From Neckera pumila (lineage: Eukaryota; Streptophyta; Bryopsida; Hypnales; Neckeraceae), in NCBI GenBank assembly GCA_963969595.1, contig OZ018412.1:2501-66500 (forward strand): a stretch of 64,000 nt of DNA, in the 5' to 3' direction. A program made the position numbers and the translations under genes. Positions 9,722-19,439 of the stretch are shown one piece after another. Numbering within the stretch: position 1 is the stretch's first letter; each line of letters opens with the position of its first letter. The notes beneath the pieces are model-generated. The model saw only the letters and a list, made by a program, of their open reading frames with translations, was not told the DNA's origin and made no database searches.

Positions 9722-12445
9722 TCACCAATAATCACCACAAGAACACATGCCATTTTGAAAGTGGTGAAAGCGATTAGCATCCCTCACAACAATTTCTCGT
9801 TCAGTTGCCTTTGAGATAAACTTGGTTGCTGTATGGCAGTCTGAACACACTCGAAGGTTCTTGAATACCCGAATTGGCTGTCCAAGGGGTGTCCGCATGA
9901 GTCCATAAGCAATAGCCAATTTCTCGCTATGGGAGCAAAGAGCAAGTTCTTTCTCCTCCTCATCAATGGACCGCAACACTAGCCGGGTATCAGGAACGTA
10001 GCCTTTGGCCTTAATTGTCTCACTCAATCTCCTCAGCTTAGCATAGATCTCCTTCGCTTCTGGGTGAGAAGCATCCCCTACGACGAAGTCATGGACCTTG
10101 TTATCAACTTCAATCCAGCTACGCCCTGGCTCCTTGCGTATACCTCTCTCCTGCATCATAGTGCGCACCCACAACACCTCCTCCCACTTGCCAGCTGCAG
10201 CATAGATATTCGAGAGAAGCACGTATGCAGAAGCATTCTTCGGTTCCAACTTGAGACGCTCATTAGCCGCAAGTTTGCCCAAATCCACATTACCGTACGT
10301 TCTACAAGCACCAAGCAAGGCACCCCAAGTTGCCCCATCTGGTTCCACCGGCATGTTGTCAATCAAGAGCTTAGCTTCCTCCAAGTGTCCTGCTCGGCCA
10401 AGAACATCCACCATGCAGGTACAAGGCAATATAGTAGGTTCGATGCCATAATCTTGTGTCATAGCCAAAAAATGTCTACGGCTCTCATCCACAAGGCCAG
10501 CATGACTACAGGCCGACAACACTGCAGCGAAGGAGATCACATCAGGCTTCACACCGTCTGCAATCATATTTTTGAACAATTCCAGGGCTTCGTGCCCACA
10601 TCCATGGTCTGCAAGTTCACCAATCATCACGTTCCACGTGATCAGGTCACGATCCTCCATCCGGTCAAAAACTACCCGAGCATCATCCAAACTCCCACAC
10701 TTTCCATACATGTGGACAAGCGCAGTGCCCACACGCAAATTCGACTCAAGTCCCGCTTGGAGGACATGCCTGTGAACCTCCTTCACCCACTCCAAAGCCC
10801 CTGCGCTTGAACATGGATTCAGAATGCTCGCAAACGTGAATGCATTGGGTTCCAAGCCTTCCCTTTGCAATTGCATAAACAGCTCATATGCTTCTTGCCC
10901 ACATCCATGTTCGGCAAGTCCACCAATCATCACGGTCCACGTGATCAGGTCACGATCCTCCATCCGGTCAAAAACTACCCGAGCATCATCCAAACTCCCA
11001 CACTTTCCATACATGTGGACAAGCGCATTGCCCACACGCAAATCCGACTCAAGTCCCGCTTGGAGGACATGCCTGTGAACCTCCTTCACCCACTCCAAAG
11101 CCCCTACGCTTGAACATGGATTCAGAATGCTCGCAAACGTGAAAGCATCGGGTTCCAAGCCTTCCCTTTGCATTTGCATAAACAGCTCATATGCTTCTTG
11201 CCCACATCCGTGTTCGGCAAGTCCACCAATCATCACGGTCCACGTGAGCAGGTCACGATCCTCCATCCGGTCAAAAACTACCCGAGCATCATCCAAACTC
11301 CCACACTTTCCATACATGTGGACAAGCGCATTGCCCACACGCAAATTCGACTCAAGTCCCGCTTGGAGGACATGCCTGTGAACCTCCTTCACCCACTCCA
11401 AAGCCCCTGCGCTTGAACATGGATTCAGAATGCTCGCAAACGTGATTGCATTGGGTTCCAAGCCTTCCCTTTGCATTTGCATAAACAGCTCATATGCTTC
11501 TTGCCCACATCCATGTTCGGCAAGTCCACCAATCATCACGGTCCACGTGATCACATCACGATCCTCCATCCGGTCAAAAACTACCCGAGCATCATCCAAA
11601 CTCCCACACTTTCCATACATGTGGACAAGCGCAGTGCCCACACGCAAATTCGACTCAAGTCCCGCTTGGAGGACATGCCTGTGAACCTCCTTCACCCACT
11701 CCAAAGCCCCTACGCTTGAACATGGATTCAGAATGCTCGCAAACGTGAAAGCATCGGGTTCCAAGCCTTCCCTTTGCATTTGCATAAACAGCTCATATGC
11801 TTCTTGCCCACATCCATGTTCGGCAAGTCCACCAATCATCACGTTCCACGTGATCAGGTCACGATCCTCCATCCGGTCAAAAACTACCCGAGCATCATCC
11901 AAACTCCCACACTTTCCATACATGTGGACAAGCGCATTGCCCACACGCACATCTGATTCAAGCCCAGCATGTCTTACATACGCATGAACTTCTTTGCCCC
12001 ACTGCAAAGCTGATGGATCGGCACATGCCTTCAGGATGCTCGAGAAAGTAATTGCATCTGGCTGGACCCCTTTTTGGCACATTTGATTGAAAAGTTCCAT
12101 TGCTTTGTCAGCATGATTGTGCTTTGCATAACCTCCAATCATAATGGTCCAACTGAACACGTTCTTGTTCACAAGTTTATCAAACACTCCACGTGCATCC
12201 TCCAATTCTCCACACCTGATATACACACTCACCAGGTTGTTTGCCACATATGTATTCTGCTCCATTTTACTCTGGTTGATGTAGTCGTGAACCTGCTTCG
12301 CGACATTAACATTAAGGTTTTCCTCCTTCAAGCACCGTCTCAAAACTTCAACATATATAAACGAGTCGATGGCCATGCCTTGTTCTAGTCCATTCATCAC
12401 ATTACCAATTGCTTCAGTCGTGCTTCTTGCAGTTTTCAAGGACAT
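9722..12445 (-). CDS. PPR-DYW protein, predicted organellar RNA-editing factor
   Basis: A single open frame of 907 codons from ATG at 12445 ends in CSCGDYW. The frame stays open about 95 bases further upstream to a TGA but contains no earlier ATG. The body is P-L-S pentatricopeptide triplets (35+31+35 = 101 residues), followed by E motifs and a complete C-terminal DYW domain. Its zinc-binding, deaminase-like residues are present: HSE at 839-841, CSDC at 867-870, then the HH pair at 894-895 and C901/C903 before the terminal tripeptide. PLS-DYW proteins bind organellar transcripts at one base per repeat and edit C to U. Residues ~196-599 are four near-identical 101-residue units. The N terminus (MSLKTARSTTEAIGN) is short for a transit peptide, and a possible acceptor (TGAATCAG|GCT) lies upstream, so a first exon may be missing. 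Confidence 0.93.
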   Translation of the reverse strand: MSLKTARSTTEAIGNVMNGLEQGMAIDSFIYVEVLRRCLKEENLNVNVAKQVHDYINQSKMEQNTYVANNLVSVYIRCGELEDARGVFDKLVNKNVFSWTIMIGGYAKHNHADKAMELFNQMCQKGVQPDAITFSSILKACADPSALQWGKEVHAYVRHAGLESDVRVGNALVHMYGKCGSLDDARVVFDRMEDRDLITWNVMIGGLAEHGCGQEAYELFMQMQREGLEPDAFTFASILNPCSSVGALEWVKEVHRHVLQAGLESNLRVGTALVHMYGKCGSLDDARVVFDRMEDRDVITWTVMIGGLAEHGCGQEAYELFMQMQREGLEPNAITFASILNPCSSAGALEWVKEVHRHVLQAGLESNLRVGNALVHMYGKCGSLDDARVVFDRMEDRDLLTWTVMIGGLAEHGCGQEAYELFMQMQREGLEPDAFTFASILNPCSSVGALEWVKEVHRHVLQAGLESDLRVGNALVHMYGKCGSLDDARVVFDRMEDRDLITWTVMIGGLAEHGCGQEAYELFMQLQREGLEPNAFTFASILNPCSSAGALEWVKEVHRHVLQAGLESNLRVGTALVHMYGKCGSLDDARVVFDRMEDRDLITWNVMIGELADHGCGHEALELFKNMIADGVKPDVISFAAVLSACSHAGLVDESRRHFLAMTQDYGIEPTILPCTCMVDVLGRAGHLEEAKLLIDNMPVEPDGATWGALLGACRTYGNVDLGKLAANERLKLEPKNASAYVLLSNIYAAAGKWEEVLWVRTMMQERGIRKEPGRSWIEVDNKVHDFVVGDASHPEAKEIYAKLRRLSETIKAKGYVPDTRLVLRSIDEEEKELALCSHSEKLAIAYGLMRTPLGQPIRVFKNLRVCSDCHTATKFISKATEREIVVRDANRFHHFQNGMCSCGDYW
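10649..11860 (-). repeat. Four 303-bp tandem units inside the PPR gene
   Basis: Units at 11558-11860, 11255-11557, 10952-11254 and 10649-10951 are nearly identical in DNA, each encoding one P-L-S triplet beginning D-[LV]-[IL]-T-W. Homology continues into about 90 bases of the preceding unit (to ~11950). Differences are few and mostly at PPR specificity-type positions, for example EPDAF versus EPNAI or EPNAF, and ESNLRVG versus ESDLRVG. Regular complementary-strand frames at 303-base intervals are shadows of this array. Confidence 0.95.
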
Positions 12446-12857
12446 ACTACCGCCACCACCCGGTACAATATGCCTCGACTCTCTTGCAGTACTAGGCACA
12501 ACGCGTCCTCTTCCATTGTAGCCCTTAGATAGCCTGATTCATCAATACAATCTTCATAAAAAAAAACTTAGAAAGAAGAACACTGATACACAAAGTGGAA
12601 AGGTTGCAAGACCACTAATGCCCTGTACTCACAAATCTCAACATGAACAAAACTGCATCCATTCATTTGAACTCTTAATATCTCTCACATACATAGCAAT
12701 TCTTTGAAAATCATCCCACTTTAAGTGCACCCAATAACCCAAAAGAAATAACAGAGCATATTGCACACACAAAAATCCTTAAACTCACCCAAAATCACAT
12801 GTTTCTAGATGCACCTACTCTAGTCACTAGACAAGGCAGCCAACTCAATTCCTAAAG
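12446..12857. other. Interval between PPR gene 5' end and OSB-like gene 3' end
   Basis: Both neighbours are on the minus strand, so this must hold the PPR 5' region and the OSB-like 3' end. No further coding block was found. A possible 3' acceptor for a missing PPR first exon lies near 12538. Confidence 0.45.
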
Positions 12858-13547
12858 TTACCTGTCTCCTTGTGTTGTGTCTTGAGAATCTTTGGTGTGA
12901 TAATCAACACAAGGGTGCATTTTCCCTTTGCTTGTCAAGCTGATCACGGCCTTTACCCATGGTGGAGTTGACCAACCATCTATCCAAAGTGCTTTCCTCG
13001 TCACCTTATGTCTAAAGTCAGGTGATCTAGGATTCCTCTGTAGGCAACACAACCCATGATCAGATCCTACAGAACTGTCTCATATTCATTTTGCATCTAA
13101 TAATCAATATTCCAAGGAATATTTGTTGATGACACTGCAATGATCTGAGCAGTGTTCACTCCACTCAATGACAGCAAACAACACAATTTCATACTTGTTG
13201 CTTTACAAAGTGCCCACAAGTGCCCATGGCCTTGTACAAGCAAGAAACGTCCCGTCACTTGTTGAGCCGAGTATTGTATCCGCTTTCTTTTATCTAGTCA
13301 TACCTTGTCAGCTCTGTTGTCCCACCACTGCGTAGGATCCGCGAAGTACTCTTTCCAAACTTCTTCAACCGACTGTAGTTCACCTGAATCCACCGCAACA
13401 TGCTTTACCCATGTCAGTCACATTCTCACCAGGAGAGGCAAACTCTTTCTGTGACAATGGGCATATGATACATACCTGAAGCATTGGAATTCGAAGGTGA
13501 TCTCTTCCAAACTGATGAAAATGGTGAACACCGAATTGGTCCACTGC
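12858..13547 (-). CDS. OSB: OSB-like organellar ssDNA-binding protein, 3' exons with PDF motif
   Basis: Three exons join in phase on the minus strand. They are 13547-13476 (72 bp, linker ending SPFSSVWKRSPSNSNASG), 13383-13304 (80 bp, WKEYFADPTQWWDNRADK) and 13037-12858 (RNPRSPDFRHK, then KALWIDGWSTPPWVK, to TAA). Donors are TTCAG|GTATGT and GACAAG|GTATGA; acceptors are ATTCAG|GTG and CCTACAG|AGG. The W-x-x-[YF]F-A-D-P-x-x-W-W-D-N-R and P-x-x-P-D-F-[RK]-H-K pieces together make the ~50-residue PDF motif that defines plant OSB proteins. These bind single-stranded DNA in mitochondria or plastids and restrain illegitimate recombination of organellar genomes. One PDF motif is present. The N-terminal OB-fold (SSB) domain must lie upstream in small exons that I could not resolve. 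The last exon ends at AGG-TAA, which could also be read as a donor, so a further 3' exon is possible. Confidence 0.75.
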
Positions 13548-15724
13548 CTCGTATGTGAGAGGGCAAGGGCAGGGATAAAGAAGGGTAGATAGGCCAAGGA
13601 GACCTGAAGACTGAGATTGCACAGATATCCTGGGTACACAAACGTCAACACTCTGTTAATAAGCAACTTCGTACCATTCAAAGCGCTCTTCCCATCAATA
13701 CCGGGGTTTAGGGTTCGGTCAACCATGTGCATATCCAGTTACGTTTGGAAAAATGTGACAACCTCTTTATCAGACATTGCTGTAAAGGAGACCTCATATT
13801 TCGACACATTTGTTGTCAGCATGACCACAGTAGTCCAACCCATGTCACAAGTCATCCAACCGCTTAATTCACTCACCTGTGCACCCCCTAGTCCACGCAC
13901 CAACAAAAAGCTTCTCTGTTCTCTCCTGCACTGCAATTGTTGTCTACAATCTAAATCCCACGACACCAAGTGAGGTGGCAGTCCCATCACTATCTGCCTG
14001 CATTACAGAAACCAATTCACAATAACTGTTACTAAGAAGAACATCACAAAGAACAACGCCGGAATGGACCTCAGAATTGAACCTGTGGACAGAAACACAT
14101 CAAATTGAGAAGAAACTACATATGCGAAAAATCTGCTACTACCTCCAATCCTGAAAACCCGAACACGTTAAATAAAGTCCACAAACAAAACTGCACACCT
14201 GACGCTTCCGGCAGCCAAATGAAGCAAGACAAGCTGCCCAAGGACGGCAAACCTCCACTGCAGCTTCAGGAGGAGCAGCTCCGTCTACGGGATCAATCAA
14301 TTGCTGAGGCAAGAATCCAACATACACCCATTGATTAGCATACAACCCCAGTCAACTGACTTGACTATCGAAAATTACCATCGCTTCAAAGAGGGTCATC
14401 AAAAAATTAGGTTCAAACTAAATTACAGTTCTCCTTTGATATGAATGACAAAACTAATTAAATTTAGATCGTTTGAATGACATATATAGAAGTATGCATG
14501 AAAACCTATCAGAATTGGTCATAACACATCCATGAACCGCAACAGGGATCAGAACCCAATCCCCAACCCAGACAGATCGCTCAATCTAGTTCCCGGAATG
14601 TTTTTTCGACTTTTCTCGTTCCCTACCAGTCTGACACAACTTTGACTTCCCCCCTGCTGTTCGAGCTGCCCAATCTCCTGCCCCATGGTGCACACGTGCA
14701 CACCCCTATTCTGACATATGACGATACGTCGTATTGGGTGAATATGACAGGAATCAGCATATGTGGCACCGATTTGGCCATTTCCAGCACATCGTTCAAA
14801 TGTGAAGCAAACAAAGGTGATAGCAAAGTCGCTTTTGACTCTGCAACACAAACGTGAGTTCTCAATCGGTTCGGTACATCTTACCGGCCCTAAATCCAGG
14901 CTGCTGCCACTGAACTCTGTTGCAGCTCACACCACATCTATAGTACACACTTTGAGCAGTTCTTTCTAGCTTTGTCGGGAATAAGTACTAATCCGGAAAG
15001 ACATGAATGAGTGTTCTTCTCTTGCAGGCCCAAGCTCCTTTCAAGGTTCGAAGACTGGGGATCACGCAGTCATCAGCATTGAATAACTTATAGCTATGCT
15101 GATTGCCACGGACCGCAATATATCACGAGTTCCCAATTCCAAGTTGAATAAATTTCCTCAAGCGAAAATCCTAAACCCTAGTTCGCGAAACGGCTCATTT
15201 CTTCTTGCACAGTCTCTGAAACTCCCATATCTGCTCCTAAGCCAAAAAAACCCGGGATGAACTAGAGGACCTGCTATTTGAATTGCACTGCACTAATTGC
15301 GCAGCAAGATATCATCAATCAGCAAATTAATTACCCGCGCTCCACAAGCTCCAAAGGAACAAGCGCTACTCTCCTGTAGTAAGAGCAGGAAAGCTCGATA
15401 CAACGTTTCTCCTACAACGGTTGGCATCTCACCTCCGTCCTACAATTTCCATCACACTCCCACGAGCTCAAATTAAAATGGCTCCAAACCAACTGCCAGA
15501 GCAGAGAAACAAGTCAGAATCCCACTACAAATCCTGCACAAGCGGGCATTGCAGTACTATTTCCCACATTCAGTCATCCTAACGCAACAGTACGAGAAAT
15601 CTCCCTCCTTCAGCCCTCAATTCATCACAACAGCCATAAGTGCACCCGCAACAGACTGCAGCATGCAGCACCCTTGCTCTGCAAAAGCTCAGCTTGGGAT
15701 CAAGGAGTCCCCAACCTCTCTCAC
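13548..15724 (-). other. Unresolved upstream exons and introns of the OSB-like gene
   Basis: The base composition stays gene-like. Candidate exons are 13997-13877 (acceptor AATGCAG|GCAG, donor GCACAG|GTGAGT) and 13779-13743 (donor CAAAC|GTAACT); they join in phase to the exon at 13547, but their translation does not resemble an OB fold. Another open stretch lies at 14623-14840 after an acceptor GTGTTGCAG|AG. I could not place the SSB domain, so none of these is called as coding. Confidence 0.3.
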
Positions 15725-15833
15725 CATGTCCATTCCTGCTCGACGCTTGCTCTGGTCTCCCTCCTTTGCGGAAACGGTAGTTCTGAATGCCTGATACCCT
15801 TGACGCTTCTCGTCTTATCTGGGCCCCGAACAT
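15725..15833 (-). CDS. Candidate first exon with organellar transit peptide
   Basis: From ATG at 15833 a frame encodes an arginine- and serine-rich, acid-poor start (MFGAQIRREASRVSGIQ...), typical of a mitochondrial or plastid targeting peptide. It reaches a usable donor, GACATG|GTGAGA, after 36 codons plus one base. It lies upstream of the OSB-like exons on the same strand in GC-richer DNA, so it is a reasonable first exon of that gene. The link is inferred, not demonstrated. Confidence 0.35.
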
Positions 15834-16633
15834 CAATCGAAACAGGTTATTGTGCCGGTGTTGTTGCACTCGGCCCTCTTTAATATCACATCCTCTAAAT
15901 AATACGGTATAACAAGGTCCATTCTCTCACCAAGTCTTTGGGAACATATATAAGGTAGAAGATATATCCGTTGTGGTCACCGCGATAAGAAACCCACGTT
16001 TTACAACTCTTCACCTAAAGCGCAGGTTTCTTATAGTGCACCCTCCCAATTGGAATCTAGTGAGCTTTCCAATTGCACCCGTTTTTATTCTAATGTGGTC
16101 AAAAGTGTAAAGTGACATAATAACTAACAACATAGTGGTACATTGAAAGTGAAAGTGTCATCATATCAATGCCAAAATAGCATCAAAGAAATATTTTAGT
16201 TACATTCCTACAATATTAACACTAAGAAAATCCAAAATGAAGATTTTGTTAGTAGTAAAATGCTTTAAATAAATATGTAAATAAAAATTATGTAATTACA
16301 CTAGAAATTTAATTTTGTTTTAGAACTATTACAATGAATTTTTAGTACATATCTATCAATGAATTGTGATCATACTAAAAATAATTGAAATTATTGAATT
16401 AGTGGTAGGGACTTTTTGTAAATATAATAGTCTTCAAACTCTCAACAATTAGATCTAAGAATAAATCACTACAACCAATTGGGGCAGCAACGATGGAGGT
16501 ACAATTTAAGCATTGACTCTTCACAAAGACAAAGACAAAACTATTAAAATGTTGTTTTTTCATTTTAGTGATGAATTTTTTTATAGAAATTCAAATCCAC
16601 TTAATGAATGGATTTGACCTAAAAGTACCAAAG
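15834..16633. other. Probable OSB-like promoter side, then AT-rich DNA
   Basis: The GC content falls sharply after about 15960. No gene or clear repeat is visible from 16080 to 16633. Confidence 0.4.
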
Positions 16634-16723
16634 CATTAGAAGAAATTTGAGGGCTTCGCAAAGGACCGTTTCAGGGCTGTTTCCGCAGCTGGGAACAGTC
16701 AAAAATATTTTAAAAATTAAAAA

Positions 16724-16794
<71 letters not shown>

Positions 16795-16965
16795 CAAAAT
16801 ATTTTAAAATATTAAAATATAGGATTTTGAAAAATATTAGTTTTTTTATTATTTTCTGACGTGGCACTCTCGTGACCACGTCAGATTATTGTTTCCAGGG
16901 TGTTCCTAGAGTTTCCAAGGCTTGATAAATCGTAGTCTCTTGGAGGCCTCAAAATTCTTCTAATG
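16634..16965. mobile_element. 332-bp TIR element (MITE) containing a TA microsatellite
   Basis: The left end CATTAGAAGAAATTTGAGG and the right end, read in reverse complement as CATTAGAAGAATTTTGAGG, form an inverted pair with one mismatch over about 19 bases. There is no coding capacity. The centre holds a TA run (16726-16791, ~33 units). A diverged relative is present at 38640-38925. The target-site duplication is not clear. Confidence 0.6.
16726..16791. repeat. TA microsatellite, ~33 units
   Basis: An uninterrupted TA/AT dinucleotide run lies in the centre of the MITE. Its length is likely to vary between individuals. Confidence 0.95.
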
Positions 16966-17916
16966 GTAAAAACAATTGCTACTAAACAAATAGCTCAGAT
17001 TAACACTTGACTATAGAAAAAAAATTAACTCCAAAAAATTGCCAATAGTCACTAGTATGTCTATTAACCAAGTAGTGTATTTGAAGCAAATACAACAAGG
17101 CAAAAGGAAATTAAAAGAATATTCAATTAACATTATCTCCTTTCTATACCAAGTACATTCTTGTAACCTTAATATTAATCCCTAAAAGCCTAAGGGGTTT
17201 GGATAAAATACAAATGTATTATAAAATATAAGTTCTAAAATTTTTTTGAAGTTTGCATCAAAGAAGATAATGTAAAGCATGAAAAGTAGAAAGCACCCAT
17301 ACGGTCAAAGTTATAAAATTATTCTTAGATTTTTTTTAAATGAATTTTGAAGATACAACTTCAAAAATTCATCAAAAATACAATTTCTATTTTTAGCATT
17401 TGAATTTTTTTTATTGGTCAAAATTGTGGTTTCTATTGATTTGTGAAAAAATGCATGAGATCTAGTAATGAGAACACCAACACTTTCCTCAAATAGTAAA
17501 TTTTTCAACACTAGGCAAATCTAGACACTTTGTGCTATTTCTCTTATAGTTTTTGTTTGACCGTATTGATATGAGTTTTGAGTATAAATATTGATAGACA
17601 ACCCAATTGTTTGCAAGAAAAAAAGAATTTTTTTTTTTTTTTTTTTTTGGCCGAAAATTTTGCCCAAAGTTGGGCAGCGACCATAAAATGGTTGCTTGAG
17701 CGCTTAGGGGTTAACAATGCAAGAAAATGGGGTCACTCAGTAGCAATAAATGGATATTGATAATACCCTAAATTACTACAATAAAGAAAGTGGCATTAGG
17801 ACTATACTTCTTCACTAAATTCTGCTTTAGGCTCGTCCATTCAACAAGATTGAGAATTAATTAGATGCTATGACTCTGTGATTGATGAACGTTATGGTAT
17901 TGGTAGATTAGGTGAT
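16966..17916. other. No gene seen; AT-rich with poly-T run
   Basis: A homopolymer of about 20 T lies at 17629-17648. No coding block or recognisable element end was found. Confidence 0.5.
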
Positions 17917-17920
17917 TTAA

Positions 17921-18846
17921 TCCCTAAAGGACCAGCCTGTTATTTTTAGCAACCTAGCAATTTTGGACAGGTACCTAGGACTAGAGACTTACATATTTTA
18001 AGCTGAAATTTTAATACAAGGCGGGGACGAGGAACATCTTTCATGTGCACTAAATTTCTTGACATTTGAAAATAGGAGTCAAAAGTTATGGCCTAATATG
18101 TTACTTTTTTCACCAAGCGGGCAATTTGGGTAGGTCTAAAAAAATCACTTTTTTCAAAAATAAAAATTTGAAATTGATTTTTTAGAGTGATATATATATA
18201 TGGAATGCCTTAAATCATTCCATTTTGACAAATGAATAAAAGGTTATGAGGTTTTTTAGTTTGTGGGCAATTACGGATTCTTTACTCTGAAATAAACTTT
18301 GAAGTTGTTTATTTAACTCAATTTTTAATATTTTTTGAAAAAAAAAAAATCATAGGATTTAGTTTGTTTATTAAAACCTTACAACCATTGGAATTGGCAT
18401 TTTTCAATTCCATAATTAGATTCTTAACAATTTAGTATTTTGGATCATTCTTTACTTCTTTCTACTTACTATTTTTTTTGTATATGGTGTACAATTCCAA
18501 ATGATTTGAACATTTTTAAGCATGTAGCCAACTTGTTCAGGAAAAGTAATTCAAAGAAGCACCACCATTTTGGACATTTTTTCATACAAATGTCACCTTG
18601 TGAAGTGCAGCTGCCCTGTTTCTCGCAGGAACTAAAAAACAGATTTTTGCCAATTCAAATGCTAATATCTTCCAATCCGCATGGTGGAAAATTCTGAAAT
18701 TTTTTCCACATCTTCTAAAACTAGTTTACTATATGATCCTATGGTTACATGTGTCAAAAAAGTTTTTTTCAAAAATTTGATACTTGTACTAAAAATGGCA
18801 ATTTTTGAGTGTTTTTGGTGAAAACATAGTCATGGAACTTTAGGGG
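17921..18846 (+). mobile_element. TTAA-flanked element, copy A (926 bp)
   Basis: TTAA at 17917-17920 and 18847-18850 flank termini TCCCTAAAGGACC on the left and, in reverse complement, CCCCTAAAGTTCC on the right. Internal landmarks shared with the other copies include GTGAAGTGCAGCTGCCCTG and GAAAATTCTGAAATTTTTTC near the right third. There is no transposase frame. A TTAA duplication plus C-rich short termini is the structure of piggyBac-type non-autonomous elements; the superfamily is inferred. Confidence 0.7.
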
Positions 18847-18850
18847 TTAA

Positions 18851-19439
18851 TAATCTTCTCCATTGTGTCCTTAAATGTGTCAGGATTGGAATAAAGTTCA
18901 ATGATAGTGGTGGTAGGATAAAACAAATTTAGCTCTTGCAGTAATGTGTTCTGAACACGGTTCTGAATAATGTTCTCTCTAACAAGGTCTACAGCCATGC
19001 CTTTGTAATGGCCAAGTAGAATTGATGGTTAAGCTTGCTATATTGTAGAGCTATCATAATATTGGTTTAAATTCAGTGGGTTGGTGGGCAGCGTGCAAAA
19101 ATCTGGCATCTTGTCTATTAGTAAATTAACAACAATCTTTGAAAATGTGATGGTTATTATTGCCAAGGTACTTATTGCTAATGGCGGTAGAGGAAGAATA
19201 AAATGGATTAGGGAGATACAAAAAGAATTTGTTGCAAGATGGTTGGCTTTGCCTAGGTTGTCTAGGCATTCGAACAAGGATTTTAATCCTTGGTCTAGAC
19301 TCTAAAAATCAATTTTTTTTCAAAAACATAACTATCCATAGTAAAATTGGACATTCTAGGGTTTTATGTCACTAAGTCTGTGTGAGCCCTCAAATTAGCA
19401 CTTGAACCTCAGAATTTTATTTTTTTGCTTTTTGCTCAC
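18851..19439. other. No gene seen
   Basis: AT-rich interval. A 74-codon plus-strand frame at about 19081-19305 has no recognisable motif and an antisense frame of similar length, so I do not call it. Confidence 0.45.

Noticed and set aside
10064..12388. Series of plus-strand frames of 82-104 codons (and one of 248) at 303-base intervals
   Set aside because: They are antisense shadows of the PPR tandem units; they repeat because the DNA repeats and show no protein family features.
12446..12499. Upstream GTG as PPR start
   Set aside because: Plant nuclear genes start at ATG; the first in-frame ATG is at 12445.
13739..13990. 83-codon minus-strand frame as the OB-fold exon of the OSB-like gene
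   Set aside because: It crosses a good donor (GTGAGT) and acceptor, and its translation does not resemble an SSB domain.
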